A stretch of DNA of 64,000 nt from Cristatella mucedo (GCA_009760855.2 WPIO01000017.1:4022501-4086500); one strand, 5' to 3'. Shown: positions 41,715-53,129, counted from the first letter of the stretch. Translations and numbers: made by a program. The notes: generated by a model from the letters alone, not told the origin.

Positions 41715-41850
41715 ATTGCATATTAACGCGTGGGTTTGAGTCCTGCTGTGGGTGATCACTTATCTCCGCTCCAAGCGGTGGTGATAGCCGTAAAGGCTCT
41801 TCTGTCGCTATGTAAAAGAGGTTTCTGAATCAGCTAGTATTTAATGTATA
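41715..41850 (+). repeat. SINE-B copy, head truncated
   Basis: B-box GTGGGTTTGAGTCCTGC, body CCAAGCGGTGGTGATAGCCG, TAAAGGCTCTTCTGTCGCTA, tail TTTCTGAATCAGCTAGTATT. Confidence 0.8.
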
Positions 41851-42149
41851 CATGCATTGAAATACGTTACACAATATTGGGTTATGACCTTGCGGCTTGT
41901 GTAATCTAATCACCGGATCTCAAGCAATGGCCCGTGCAGGCAGCTGGCTTAGTGCTGGTTCCTCTAGCAGTAGGGATAGCTAGCCAAGCCACTGGGTTGC
42001 TCGGAACTCTGAGTACAGGTTTTTCAGTGTATCTTTGTGGATTTTCCCTCCCCGTATTACATCCATTCGTTTTGGATTGCCGTATTTCCAGACATTGGGG
42101 AAAATGTAACAATTACAACCATTGATACATTGCATATCTAGCAGACCTG

Positions 42150-42566
42150 CTGCACCAATTTCAGCTTCTCGTGCCCTCAGGTTCTGTATGCACAATAAAT
42201 TCGCTGTTCCATTCCTCCACTTAAAGATTGTTGGTAACAGAAGCTTTTTTTGCGAAGGTCCGAGACTGTGGAACTCACTTCTACTATTCCTACGCAACGA
42301 CAGCTACTCTCCTGCTGCCGACTATGGCTCATCCTCTTCAGCGACTCTGAGCCGCTACTTCCATGCGACGCACTACCCTAACTGCTCTATTAATTCAGCT
42401 ATGCTTCTGAAATTCTCTTTGTCACGTGAGATGAAATCTGTTGGTTACCGGATGCATACTGAAAGCCGCTCAGGTTTTGAGGGAGCTAAGCAGGCAGACT
42501 CTCCTGCGTAACACCAACATAGACTCTGTGGCTTTGCGGAGTTACAGACGCAGATACACTTCGCTA
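42150..42566 (+). repeat. LINE-B 3' end
   Basis: It reads [40 protein letters not shown] and SVGYRMHTESRSGFE, ending in GAGTTACAGACGCAGATACA. It matches the C-terminus of the nested LINE-B and lies about 200 bp before the LINE-A copy at 42.77 kb. Confidence 0.8.
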
Positions 42567-42773
42567 CATTGCAGCCTACTTGGACCGTTGCGGGTCGCTC
42601 ATTTAACAGCAGCGTTGTAATGGTCCTTTAACGGGCTCATCCGCGTTAAACGAGGCTCGCCACTATCTCCTTTTCGAAAAGTCGTGTTATTTTTACAAGC
42701 CCCATGTTATCACATGAAGGAGAAAGTTTGTCTACAAGCGTCACCCGTCCTCTAAAAAATACCCCTCCAAGGA

Positions 42774-44208
42774 GTGCTCCGAGTTGAAGGCTCTTCGTTT
42801 ACCGGTCAAAGTTTTGCGGACGCCAGGGCCGTATTCCTCGTTAATATGTCATTAGCCTCAGGTCATGTCCCAGCACCTTTCAAAAAAGCTGTAATCAGAC
42901 CACTTCTTAAGAAAGCGACACTAGAACAAGAGAACTTGAGCAACTACCGCCCAGTCTCCCTTCTACCATTCCTATCAAAGACACTGGAACGGTTTGTGGA
43001 GTTCCCAGCTGAACTCATATATTGAAACTTCAAACCTTGCTAGTAAGTTCCAGTCTGGCTTTAGAGCTAATCACCCCACAGAGTCGGCATTGCTTAGGGT
43101 GTACAACGACCTCCTTAGGAATGCAGACATGGGTACAGTATCTCTGCTTGTTTTGCTCGATCTTTCGGCAGCTTTTGATACTATCGATCACCAAGTTCCT
43201 CTAGAGCGCCTCTCATCTCGCCTGGGCATTAATGGCACTGCTCTGCAATGGTTCAGGTCCTATCTCAGTGGGAGACTCCAGAGTATTGACGTGAATGGAC
43301 AAAGATCATCCGAGGTGCCTCTGAGATATGGGTTCCTCAGGGCTCCGTGCTAGGTCCGGTTCTTTTCACGGTTTATACTGTGCCACTTGCTGATGTGATT
43401 GCCAAGCACAATCTAGGCTTTCACTTCTATGCGGATGACACTCAGTTGTACCTTTGCTTTGATCGCTCCCAGCCTTCGAGCACCTCAAATTCTCTCAACT
43501 CACTAGCTGCATGCATTGATGACATCCGCACATGGATGGCAGCAAATTATCTAAAACTAAACGATGATAAAACTAACTTACTAGTTATGGGCAAACCAAG
43601 TGTGATTCAGAAATTGGAAAGGCTAACACTCAAAATTGGCTCTGCCAGCATATCTCCTGTTGAATCAGCTCGAAATCTAGGTGGCATGTTCCAAAGTGAC
43701 CTTTCGTTAGACGACCGCACCAGCTCCACAATCAAGTCTGCCTACTTTCAGCTTCATAACATTGCTAAAATTCGGGCTTGTTCAGATAAGGATACCACGT
43801 CCTAGTTGGTGCATGCATTTGTGGCATCCCGTCTTGACTTCTGTGACTCACTGCTTGCTGACCTACCGGCATGCGCAATCAGGCTCTTACAGCTGGTGCA
43901 AAACTCTGCAGCCAGGCTTGTCTGTCGTGAGCGTCGCACTTGCCGAATAAGCACTAATTCTCGCCGACCTGCACTGGCTCTCAGTCAAGCGACGGATCGA
44001 CTTCAAGGTTTGTCCCTAACTTTTAGGTCCCTTCATTCTTTGGCTCCAGCCTGTCCCTTCATTCTTTGGCTCCAGCCTATCTCTCCGATCCACTCCCCCA
44101 CCATGCCAAGCATCGTACCACCCGCTTTTTGGAATCCAACAGTTTACCAATTCTCGTACTAACCTCAAATCCTTTGGAGACCCTGCATTTAGTTTGTATG
44201 CTCCCAAA
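42774..44208 (+). repeat. LINE-A copy with nearly whole RT region, first part (interrupted by LINE-B)
   Basis: It contains the RT entry block ([38 protein letters not shown]), LDLSAAFDTIDH, the catalytic [12 protein letters not shown] (about 43420-43455) and [20 protein letters not shown]. Disablements: frameshifts near 43000 and 43330, a TAG at about 43803, and a 26-bp tandem duplication at about 44031-44082. The element continues at 45405. Confidence 0.9.
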
Positions 44209-45404
44209 ATACTTGTCTGATCGTGTTCAATCGGTGTCGTGTGGGGGTCAGGTCTCAGACATGAGAAGGGTCACCTGTGGAGTCCCTCAAGGGTCTGTAA
44301 TCGGTCCCTTGCTGTTCTCCATTTATACACAACCTCTGGGAAAAGTGATTAAGGCCCATGGAATAGGATATCACTTCTATGCTGACGATACTCAGTTGAA
44401 TTTGTCATTTAAACCGTCGGAATCTGCTGCAGCAACTGAGAAACTGAATGCTTGCCTTGCCGATATTCGATCCTGGATGTCGGAAAACTTCCTGAAATTA
44501 AATGACGATAAAACCGAACTACTGCTCATAGGACAACGTAAGCGTGTGGCTGGATTAAAAGGCTTTGCTATTCTAATAGGTGATGCTATTGTGCGACCTT
44601 CAACACGTGCTCGTAATCTAGGTGTCGTGTTCGACAGCTGCCTCAATTTCAAAAGCTTCATTCGGAAGACTGCTTCTACAGCTAGCCATCACATCCGATC
44701 CCTATCCAAGATTGGAAGCTGTCTCCCACAGTGGCTTGTAAAAAATTTAACTAGCTCTTTAGTTCTGTCTCGGCTTGATTATTGTAATTCCCTTTTGGCT
44801 GGGCTACCAAAGAAAGCTATTATGCCACTACAGCGGACTATGAATATGGCTGCAAGGCTGGTCTTCAAGTCCCAGCGGTTTGAGCACGTGTCACCTCTGC
44901 TGAAAGAGCTAGGATGGTTGCCGGTTGAGCAAAGGATACAGAGCAAAGTTCTTACGCTGACCCACAAGGCCCGCCACGGCTTGGCTCCTTCGTACCTAGC
45001 TGAACGGCTGCATCAGTTTCAGCCTGTCCGCGCCCTCAGGTCCTGTGTGGACAATAAATTAGCTGTCCCATTCCTCCGCTTAAAGACAGTTGGCGACAGA
45101 AGCTTTAGCTCTGCAGGTCCTCGACTGTGGAACTCGCTTCCACAATTCTTACGCAACGACATCTACTCTCCAACTGCCGACTATGGCACATCTTTTTCAG
45201 CGGTCCTGAACTGCTACTTCTATGCTAATCACTACCTCAACTGCTCTCTTAACTCTGCTATGCTTCCCACTTTCTCTTTGTTTAAGTCTGTTGGCTACCG
45301 AATGCGTACCGAAGGCCACTTAGGCTGTGAGTGCGCTATACAAAACTCTCCTGCGTAACACTCACTTGGTCTTCATGACTTTGTGGAGTTACTGACGGAG
45401 ATAC
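44209..45404 (+). mobile_element. LINE-B copy nested in LINE-A, RT frame open
   Basis: One open frame reads [60 protein letters not shown] (catalytic YADD), [37 protein letters not shown] and [15 protein letters not shown], with the stop at 45356-45358. It is 5'-truncated just before the VPQG motif and ends with GGAGTTACTGACGGAGATAC. The first fingers of the RT and any endonuclease are missing, so it cannot move alone. Confidence 0.9.
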
Positions 45405-45742
45405 AAAGCCTGGAACTCACTCCCGATTTGCGTCACAACATCCCTTGACTTGACCACATTTAAAAAGAACTTGAAAACACAATTATTTAGGACAGCATTT
45501 AGTGGGTTCCTGTGATTCGTCCTTCATGTGCTTATGCGTGCTGTTATTGTGCATGCTGCCACTAAACACACTTGCATGCTGACCCTGTGCATGTCACCCC
45601 TAACCATGATATTCATGTTTTTAAGCAACCATGATATTACTAAAATTTCAATCGCGTTTCCCTTTTCAGCAAATGTAAAGCGCCTAGAAAGAGATTGGGT
45701 TCTCTGAGGGCGCTTTATCAAGTGCATTATTTTTATTATTAT
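45405..45742 (+). repeat. LINE-A copy, second part (3' end after the LINE-B insertion)
   Basis: It resumes with AAAGCCTGGAACTCACTCCC exactly where 44208 left off (TATGCTCCCAAA). It reads to FRTAFSGFL and the stop, then the 3' UTR and tail GCGCCTAGAAAGAGATTGGG, ending in ATTATTTTTATTATTATTC. Confidence 0.9.
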
Positions 45743-45994
45743 TCTGTCGCCACGTTAGGTAATTTTTCCATTTAAAAGCTTTAAAGGATCTCGTTAAGAC
45801 CACATTAATCGGTTCTTTCGGATCAATTGAGCTCACGTTGAACAGAGAGGGTATCTTCGCAGCCTGTGAAGTTCTGACACGGTGAAACAAGCGGGCGTGC
45901 GAAGCCTCAGCCACGTTCGACATCAGCGATGTCGCCCCTCGGACGAAGTCTAGCTTTCACCTCCCTCCTTCCCGTCTTTCCCTTTCCCCTGCCG

Positions 45995-46224
<230 letters not shown>

Positions 46225-46870
46225 CGGTTCTACCTATTCGTTTGCTCCGAGCGTGGCTATTCGGAGATTTTAATTGCTCTGCGACTCGGCAGAAACTCGG
46301 TCGTTTTTATTCGGTGCTGCACGGAATGCATCGATTGGGACGCAGATTTTCCCAATTGGCTGTTAACCATGTTAAGATGCTTGGTACGTTCAGTTGATAT
46401 GCAGCTTTCTAATTCGTCAGGGCTCGTCTTAGATGCAGTCAATATTAGCCTTTCTTCGTTACAACAAGCTTTCGCTACAAAACTCGTGCACTTTGAAAGA
46501 AAGTTTGTTAAGGAGTGAGAACATGTGGACAAATTTGGCAGGCATCCAAACAAAACTGTCGTAAGTACAAATGCTAGTCCTAAATCGCTTTTATATCTAA
46601 AGAGGTTATGCATTTGCCCGTTTTTTCATGAACTGGCCGCAGCCGTGCATTCCAGGCGAGCGCAGTAGTTGAACGCTAGAAGCTGGTTTTCCTCTGACTG
46701 CCGGTAACCCAAGTAAAGATACCGATCATCCAGCAGCACTAGCTCCGAAGAATAGCCTTTTAGCTTTAGCCACGCCGGTTTTCGAATAAATGATTCAAGT
46801 TTGGTTCTTTAACTAGTCGGCAGAGATTTGTGGACTGCATTATTATTATTGTAGGCAAGGAGGAGCTCCG
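46225..46870. other. Intergenic DNA, unassigned
   Basis: A 118-codon open frame on the minus strand (46257-46613) has no recognisable motif. A short ATT run lies at about 46840. Nothing else supported. Confidence 0.3.
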
Positions 46871-46993
46871 AGGAGCTATTGCATTCCCCCAGTAGTCAGT
46901 CAGTTTGCGGCTCCTAAACAAGTCTGAAAATTAGTCCCTCAATAAGCTTAGCAGCTCCGTGAGCTAAGCAAGAATCTAGCGATCGCGATCACT
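46871..46993 (+). repeat. ~120-bp duplicated module, copy 1
   Basis: AGGAGCTATTGCATTCCCCC, AGTCCCTCAATAAGCTTAGC, AGC...GTGAGCTAAGCAAGA and ATCTAGCGATCGCGATC recur at 47591-47711. Both copies run directly into pyrimidine microsatellites. Confidence 0.88.
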
Positions 46994-47027
46994 CTCTCTT
47001 GCTCTTTCTCTCTCTCGCTCTCACTCT

Positions 47028-47060
47028 CTGTCTGTCTGTCTGTCTGTCTGCCTGCCTGCC

Positions 47061-47149
<89 letters not shown>

Positions 47150-47186
47150 GTATCTATCTATCTCTATCTCTATCACTATCTCTCTG
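47028..47186. repeat. (CTGT)n then (CT)n microsatellite
   Basis: CTGT units with a CTGC block at 47049-47060, then about 40 bp of CT, then CTAT units, directly after duplicated module copy 1. Confidence 0.95.
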
Positions 47187-47590
47187 TAATAAAACACCTC
47201 ACGCCACGTACCCGTCAGCTCCATAAGATAACCTAAATTTTAAAAATAAATTTACAGGACGAGCATTTGTGGCGGCAGAAGAATTCATGCATCAGAAAAA
47301 CAAGCACAATACACGTGCTCAGCACCAGCAACTTGAGGCTGATAAACAGTCAAAACTTGGAATTTTCTCTCTTCGTACTTTACGTCATTTAATTCTCAGT
47401 TAAGACTCGTTCGTTCTGATCAGCTTACCCTTAACCCTAGAGAACTTATCTTCTGTTTTCGTGTGGGCTTTGCAGGCTAACCTGTGCATGCTTCATAATT
47501 CAGCTAATTTTACCAGCCAGAGGTTCTAATAACCAGTAGCCCTTAGTGATAATTGAATGGTTTTTATAATTGTCTAAGTAAAGATCGCCC

Positions 47591-47709
47591 AGGAGCTATT
47601 GCACTCCCCAGTTGTCAGTTTGCAGCTCCTAAAAAAAGTCGGAATATTAGTCCCTCAATAAGCTTAGCAGCTAGCCGTGAGCTAAGCAAGAATCTAGCGA
47701 TCGCGATCG

Positions 47710-47711
<2 letters not shown>
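47591..47711 (+). repeat. ~120-bp duplicated module, copy 2
   Basis: The same order of blocks as at 46871-46993, with about 10 percent differences and small indels, again ending in TAGCGATCGCGATCGCTCTC and a CT tract. Confidence 0.88.
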
Positions 47712-47744
<33 letters not shown>

Positions 47745-47858
47745 CGTTTCTCCCTCTCTGTCTCTCTCTCTCTCTCGCTTCCTCTCTCTCTCTCCCTCTC
47801 TCGCTCTCTCTCTCTCTCTCTTGCTCCCTCTCTCTCTCGCTCTCTCTCTCGCTTCGCT
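47708..47858. repeat. (CT)n microsatellite, interrupted
   Basis: About 150 bp of CT with CG, GTTT and CC interruptions following module copy 2. Confidence 0.92.
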
Positions 47859-47859
47859 C

Positions 47860-49150
47860 GCATGAGCAATTGGCGCTGGCGGCGTCTCGAAAGCGCAGAT
47901 TGACGGGGCCTAGCTAAACCCCGCCATGTCGTCGTCGGTGGGCGTGACGAAAAATAATAGCGTCGCACACCCGAGGACTTGACCTCTCCGCCCGGTCGGT
48001 CATCGCTGAGCGTGATGCGCGCTCGAGGCCAACACCACACACTTCGCAGTGTACGTAGGCCCCGACGTGCACGGAGCGTCCAGCGGCCGCGTCTGCAGCC
48101 GACGACGCAGCGAGCCTCTGCACGCCGAACGCCGGTGCGCTCCCGCCATCAGCGGCCGCAGCTCGGGGGGGGGAGGCGACGGAGGTGGCTGTGGAGGCGA
48201 CGGAGGCGATGTGCGCGCCCGCTCTGCGCTCTGCTGCCCTCGCTCGCCGCTCTCACCGCTCAGCGCGCTACGCCTCGAGTCTGCGTTCGCGCCAGCGGCT
48301 CCCGCATTTACGTGGCGCGATGGATGACGTTGAGCAAGCGAGACCGAGCGAGGAGACGCTCGAGCGAGACCCTGCAACGGAGGAAGAGTGCGAGAGTGGA
48401 ATTGGAAGCGCAGCAGTTAAATTGAATGAGCGCAAATCTTCTCCCGCCTGCCCCCCCCCGGTCTAAGCACACGAGGTGAGGTGCTCTCTCGTCGCGACCC
48501 TGGTCGTGAGTTCGAATCCTGCTGAGGGCGGTCCTTAATTGTCCACTGCAAGCGGTGGCGATAGTCGCGAAGGCTCTTCTGCTGCTACGTGCATGTGAGG
48601 CTGTTAAATAAACTGACTTAGTATTTGTTGTCTCGTTGCTGTGGCCCGACATGCGACGCAACGGCTTGGCTCGATGCGCTGCAGTCCGGAAGCCCTGCTC
48701 AACGAGACCCGACGGCGGCATAGACGCAGGTGCGGCGACGCGACGGGTGGACGGCGAGCGCGAGCGGTCCCGCACAAACGCGACGCCGTTAGTGGCCGTA
48801 AATCTTTTGTCCGGCGCCCCAGGGGACACCCGAATCTCCATCATGGCGCTCCACAGCTCACTGCAAGAGGAGCTCTGCGAAAAAGAGCTGCTGCTGGTGG
48901 GGCCTGCGCGCACACGTGCAGCAGCCGGCGGGAGGGCAAACGTCAGAGGGCAGATGCCAATTTGCAGCCCCGCAGCACCACTTCAATCTGTTCGTTCCTT
49001 CGCTCCGATGCTCGTAGCGTTCACGGTGCATGCGACGTCTTCCGAACTAAAAGCCGTCGGAGAAAACGCGGCGCACGTCTAGCCGACGCTAGACGTCGTC
49101 GACGCGCGCGCATGAATATGTGCGCGAGACTTGCGCCGCGAAAATGAGAT
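47860..49150. promoter_or_regulatory. CpG-rich island, gene not assigned
   Basis: Very high GC and CpG compared with the flanks, like the starts of the ADAM and CERT regions. It contains (GGA)n-like GGCGACGGAGGTGGCTGTGG, and open frames on both strands. Plausible start-like stretches are MDDVEQARPSEETLERDPAT (plus, about 48320) and MALHSSLQEELCEKELLLVG (plus, about 48843). On the minus strand ELWSAMMEIRVSPGAPDKRF opposes the latter. I recognise none of them. A promoter or first exon is likely, on an uncertain strand. Confidence 0.4.
48466..48622 (+). repeat. SINE-B copy inside the CpG island
   Basis: A-box side AGCACACGAGGTGAGGTGCT, B-box CGTGAGTTCGAATCCTGCTG, body GCAAGCGGTGGCGATAGTCG, AAGGCTCTTCTGCTGCTACG, tail TGAGGCTGTTAAATAAACTG. 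Confidence 0.82.
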
Positions 49151-49544
49151 AAAGAGAGAGGTCCGCCTACTTTCTTGACAACGCCCGACTCTATATTCCA
49201 CGCCTCAACAGCAGCCGCTATCCAGGTAGTACGCTTGGCAGGAAGCTGACTAATAATCGCATTAGAAATCTATAACATAAGACCCACGCCATAGACTTTG
49301 ATGCATCCGGTTCCGATATGTAGTCGTAATTCAGGCACCGCTGGTAATGCCTAGCGACTGCCGTAATGTCGGTGAATTGGCTTTTTGTGCGCTTCTGAAA
49401 TTGGCATGCTTGCCCGGCTGCTTAATTACAGCCAGCTTAAGAAGCCAGACAGCTTCCTTCGGACGCTAGGCCAGCCGCGAACCTTGAACAAGAGGCCAAG
49501 GTCACGAGCGAGAGGGAGTGGCACCCCCTAAAATTGTTAGAGTT
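49151..49544. other. Intergenic DNA, unassigned
   Basis: GC content drops back to background. No gene or repeat that I can support. Confidence 0.35.
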
Positions 49545-49690
49545 TATGGTTAGCTGATTTAGCAACCTCCTTAAATAGTGACAGACGAATTTTGGCGGCT
49601 ATCGCAGTCGCTCGCCTACTGCAGGACTCAAACCTACTAGCTGGGTCGTGAAGAGCGAGCACCTTACTCCTGGTTTTTAAGACCCAGGGG
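49545..49690 (-). repeat. SINE-B copy, antisense, diverged
   Basis: TTAGCTGATTTAGCAACCTC (tail, reversed), GGCGGCTATCGC (body) and CTGCAGGACTCAAACC, then GGTCGTGAAGAGCGAGCACC (B-box to A-box side) follow reversed SINE-B. Confidence 0.65.
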
Positions 49691-50189
49691 ATAGCCGGAA
49701 TAGCTAATACGGCATCGTTTATGCTTAGAGGAAGCCTGCTTTCTATTGTGGGCGTTATGCCCATAACAGGATATTCAACATGGTAGCAAGCATCTGTTTT
49801 TATTTGCGTTAAATACAATAAATGCGTTTGAGACATCTTTTTGTCTTAGGGTTTAGGATTGATAGTATAGAATTTCCATGTTATTGACTTTCGGGTTCAG
49901 TGTTTTGGGAATTGTACTAATTCAGGTGTAGGGTTAAGTTTCTAGCATGTAAGGTTTACAGTTAACGGTTAAACGAGAAACGCCTAACTGAAAAGATATC
50001 TCAAAACGTGTTTATTTAATGTAAAAATAACAGATGCTCGCTACCATGTTGAAAGTCCTGCTATGGACATAGCGGCCACTTCAGAACATTGGCTTTCTGC
50101 ATGATTAACGACGCCGCATTAACTGAGCCGGACGGACCCCGCGAAATCCAACGCGTTGAGCAACATTCCGGACACCGCCCCCCGGCGGG

Positions 50190-50625
50190 ACCCAAGCTGT
50201 CGACAGTGAGTTAAAGAAACCAGTCCAGATTTCCAGAAATCGGTCGATAGCGAGATTTCTAGGCATTGGGAGCCTACGAACTGAAAGCATGGTCTGACGA
50301 AGGAATTTATGTTGATTAGAAGCAAACCTTAATTACCCGAGTCAATAGATCTGGTGATGCGATACGCACTTTGGTGTGGAAGTGCCCGTATATCCAGAAC
50401 GTAGGCCGGATCTAGAGAATGAAAGAACCTAAACTTGAGTGACAACAATTTGAATTTGATAAACTGCCTTATGGCGAACTAGTGCGGGTCAGTTGAAATG
50501 GTGTGACATGGCAATTGAACTTTCATCCCGACAGAAAGGTCTAGTTGCGAGTTCTGTACCTAATGCAAGTATCTTATTGCGCAGGCACTGAAAAACCTGC
50601 GAGTAGTGAGTTCCAGAAGTCTAGC
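50190..50625 (-). repeat. LINE-A fragment, degenerate
   Basis: Reversed LINE-A C-terminal coding sequence is visible as TTGGGAGCCTACGAACTGAA, AAACTTGAGTGACAA and TGTGACATGGCAATTGAAC, with GAGTTCCAGAAGTCTAGCCG last. Frames are destroyed. A further scrap (GATTCCGAAAAGCGAGTGAT) lies near 51027. Confidence 0.6.
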
Positions 50626-50859
50626 CGGGCCTGTCTACGGCGCTGATAGACTGGTTGCTACTCCCAGTAAAGGATAATAGCTGCATGGGCTGCACCATCC
50701 TTATTTTCAAAGCTAATTAGCAGTAAGCAGTAAAGTTGTAGACACCCTCAAAAATTAGTTTCGGGGACTCCGGGAGTCCTACTATCCAGCCCACAGTGAG
50801 CCTTACATGTTTGCCTCGGCATGATAATTGTGCACTTTTGCCCGCCGCTGGCCTAAGCA

Positions 50860-50985
50860 GGAAACAATGCTTTTCAGCTGCTATTGGTTACTGCTTCTCT
50901 TGCAGCGAGTTGTAAAGTGCCCGAATAGAGGTTAATTTCTCTATGGGTTCTATAAAAAATATTATTAATTATTATTATTGTCTCT
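50860..50985 (+). repeat. Orphan LINE/SINE tail
   Basis: CTGCTTCTCTTGCAGCGAGT, TGTAAAGTGCCCGAATAGAG, GTTAATTTCTCTATGGG and TATTATTAATTATTATTATT at the end. Confidence 0.65.
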
Positions 50986-51149
50986 ATTAACTTCAACTCC
51001 CTGGTCCCGGATATCAATAAACAATTAGATTCCGAAAAGCGAGTGATACGATGCTTAGTCTCACGATTCCCCTTAGTCGTTTTTTGTGTGGATCGCCCCG
51101 CTCGACATACTTGCTGCCACACGCCGTAGCTACATGTTTCGGATAACCA

Positions 51150-52480
51150 AAGATCCAGCAAAGCCGCTTCCGCGCCCTACTTTGAAAGGGATGTTCGGGG
51201 TACCGCCGTTGCCTATCCAGCGCAATGGCTGCGCCACGTCACCTCGGGTCTGGGCAAGTCGATTCTCAATACGACCTGAGAGACACGCCTCACTCGGCGA
51301 AATAGGCAAAATAAAGTTCCTAGACAACTCAAACAAAAAGGGCAACTTCGCTTTGGTAAGCGAGCACGCTTCCCGCAGCTGCTGCTCGCGTCATCGGACA
51401 GGCCCGCAACAAACGCACATTCCAGCGAAGACTCGAGGGTGGGGGGATACCCCCCAGATCAGGGGAGAAAACCAGCGGAAGCTGCCATCGCGCAAGCGTA
51501 CGGATCAGCAAGCGCGACCCCGAATCCGATCGAGGTCAGCGACGCAATCGCTCAATATGGCTGGGTGGAGCCTACGCCCGTAGGTGTTGCAAGTCTTGCT
51601 CTCGCCGCCGCCGCCGCCGCAGCCGCACTCAGGTTTCCCAACAGCGACCGAGTATGCGTCGGCTATGGTCGGCCGGACCCAGGGAAAGCCAGGACGTCGG
51701 GCTGGGCAGAGCCGACGCGCCGGTCGCTTCGGACGACGACGACGACGAGGACGACGACGACGACGAGGAGGAGAGCGGCAACAGGCCGCCGCCCGAGCTG
51801 CTGGGCAATTTGAGCAAGTGGACAAATTACCTGCACGGCTGGCAGGAGCGCTTCATCGTTCTCCGGAGCGGCACGCTGTCCTATTTCAAGTCGGAGACCG
51901 AGCGGAGCTTCGGGTGCCGCGGCTCCGTGAGCCTGGCGAAGGCCACCGTCTCGGTGAGAGTCGCCGCCGCCGCTCGCGACGGCTCGACGCGGCGCCGCTC
52001 CTGCCGCCGCCGAGCCGCCGGCTTGCGCGCGCGGTCCGCGCTCGAGTTCTATCGCGCCTGACGCCGCCGGCCGGCTGCCGGATGATCGGCGGCGGGGCGT
52101 CGCCCGCCGGTCAGACCGAGTCGCGACCGTGACCGCGCGCACAGGGGGGGGGGGAGAGGCGCAGGCAGCAGCTGCAGCTCGCCCGACGGCGGGGGGGGGG
52201 GGGAGGGAAGGGGATAGAGTCGGCCGTCCAGCGACGCCGCAGCAACGACGCTTCGCCCGAGCCTCCGGGCCGGCGCAGGGTGCCTGCCAGACGCCTCGAA
52301 CCCGTTCGAGCGCAGGGCCGCACCTGGCGATTTCAGGTGCCGAGTCGTTTTTGAGCATTCGACTGCGTTCCGGTGCGAGGGGGGGAGTGGTGGACTGTGC
52401 TGCTGCTGCTGCTGCTGCGCAGACGCCGTCGAATCGAGCTCCTGCTGCTGCTAGCTAACGCAGCCCCTGTGACCCCCCTC
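51150..52480 (+). promoter_or_regulatory. CERT1: CpG-rich island around the CERT first exon
   Basis: GC and CpG rise sharply from about 51360 and fall after about 52450. The island includes CCG repeats before the ATG, (GAC)n within the exon, G runs at 52143-52152 and 52190-52203, and a (CTG)n of about seven units at 52399-52419. A housekeeping-type promoter is likely; no TATA box is evident. Confidence 0.5.
51654..51953 (+). CDS. CERT1: Ceramide transfer protein (CERT-like), first coding exon with partial PH domain
   Basis: CERT carries ceramide from the ER to the Golgi; its PH domain binds phosphatidylinositol 4-phosphate at the Golgi. The exon encodes 100 residues. An N-terminal extension includes a run of 14 acidic residues ([16 protein letters not shown]). 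The start of the PH domain follows: [48 protein letters not shown]. The human protein reads [20 protein letters not shown] here, so the match is close to diagnostic. The donor TCG|GTGAGA leaves phase 0 at 51953. The ATG at 51654 has A at -3; the frame is open further upstream, so an earlier start is possible. The rest of the PH domain, the FFAT motif and the START domain are not in the window. The acidic run differs from the human N-terminus, which has only scattered Glu and Asp. Confidence 0.85.
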
Positions 52481-52685
52481 CCCCGATGAATGGGTGCCAT
52501 CGCTTGCTCGCTCAACCATCTCTCAGGTCCCGCCGAGAGTGACCGACCGGGAAGCAGAGCTGGCGCTGCCTGTACTTCGGCACTCGCAGGCGGCCATTTA
52601 AATGTTATTGTCAATGAGGCCACACGGCACGGCAATCGCGGCTGGTTAATTTTCCGACTGCACCCTGTGCCGGTGAATTCTAGGC

Positions 52686-52775
52686 CGATAGCCCGGTGGC
52701 AAAGTTGCACCCACAGCACGAGTGGGGTTCGGGCACTGCAGTAGGCAATGCTTTATTGCCCCACTGTAACCGGCT
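52686..52775 (+). repeat. SINE-B fragment
   Basis: GATAGCCCGGTGGCAAAGTT (A-box side), GAGTGGGGTTCGGGCACTGC (B-box side) and AGGCAATGCTTTATTGCCCC. The body is truncated after that. Confidence 0.5.
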
Positions 52776-52817
52776 CCTCTCTTCCTCGACTGCCCTAATG
52801 ATGGAGCTAGGCTTCTC

Positions 52818-52880
52818 ACTTTGTCTCAGTTTCGTGAGATGAAGTCTCTTGGTTACCGCATGCACACCAAACGTCGCATA
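52818..52880 (+). repeat. LINE-B 3' scrap
   Basis: TCACTTTGTCTCAGTTTCGT and GAGATGAAGTCTCTTGGTTA, then CCGCATGCACACC, correspond to the end of the LINE-B frame ([14 protein letters not shown]) in other copies. Confidence 0.6.
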
Positions 52881-53129
52881 GGACAGACAGAGAAACACAG
52901 ACACATACATACGTGCATGCATGCACTTAAGCACAGAAGTATCGGCAAGGTGGCTTGAAATGGCTATCAGACCCAAAAACATCTGATTCTGGTATGCAAA
53001 ACGTTACTGCAACCTGCTGTAATCAGGCACAACAGATACGCTAAATGTATGTAAAATGTAAGCTAAGTTTTAGTTCAAGTTTGTCAATTTGTAGTCCTAA
53101 AATGAAGTAACACCACCGAGATAACAAAT

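Noticed and set aside
48308-48913. 201-codon minus-strand frame as a gene
   Set aside because: It runs through a SINE-B copy and has no recognisable domain, so it cannot be one real exon. A shorter part in the CpG island remains possible and is mentioned with the island.
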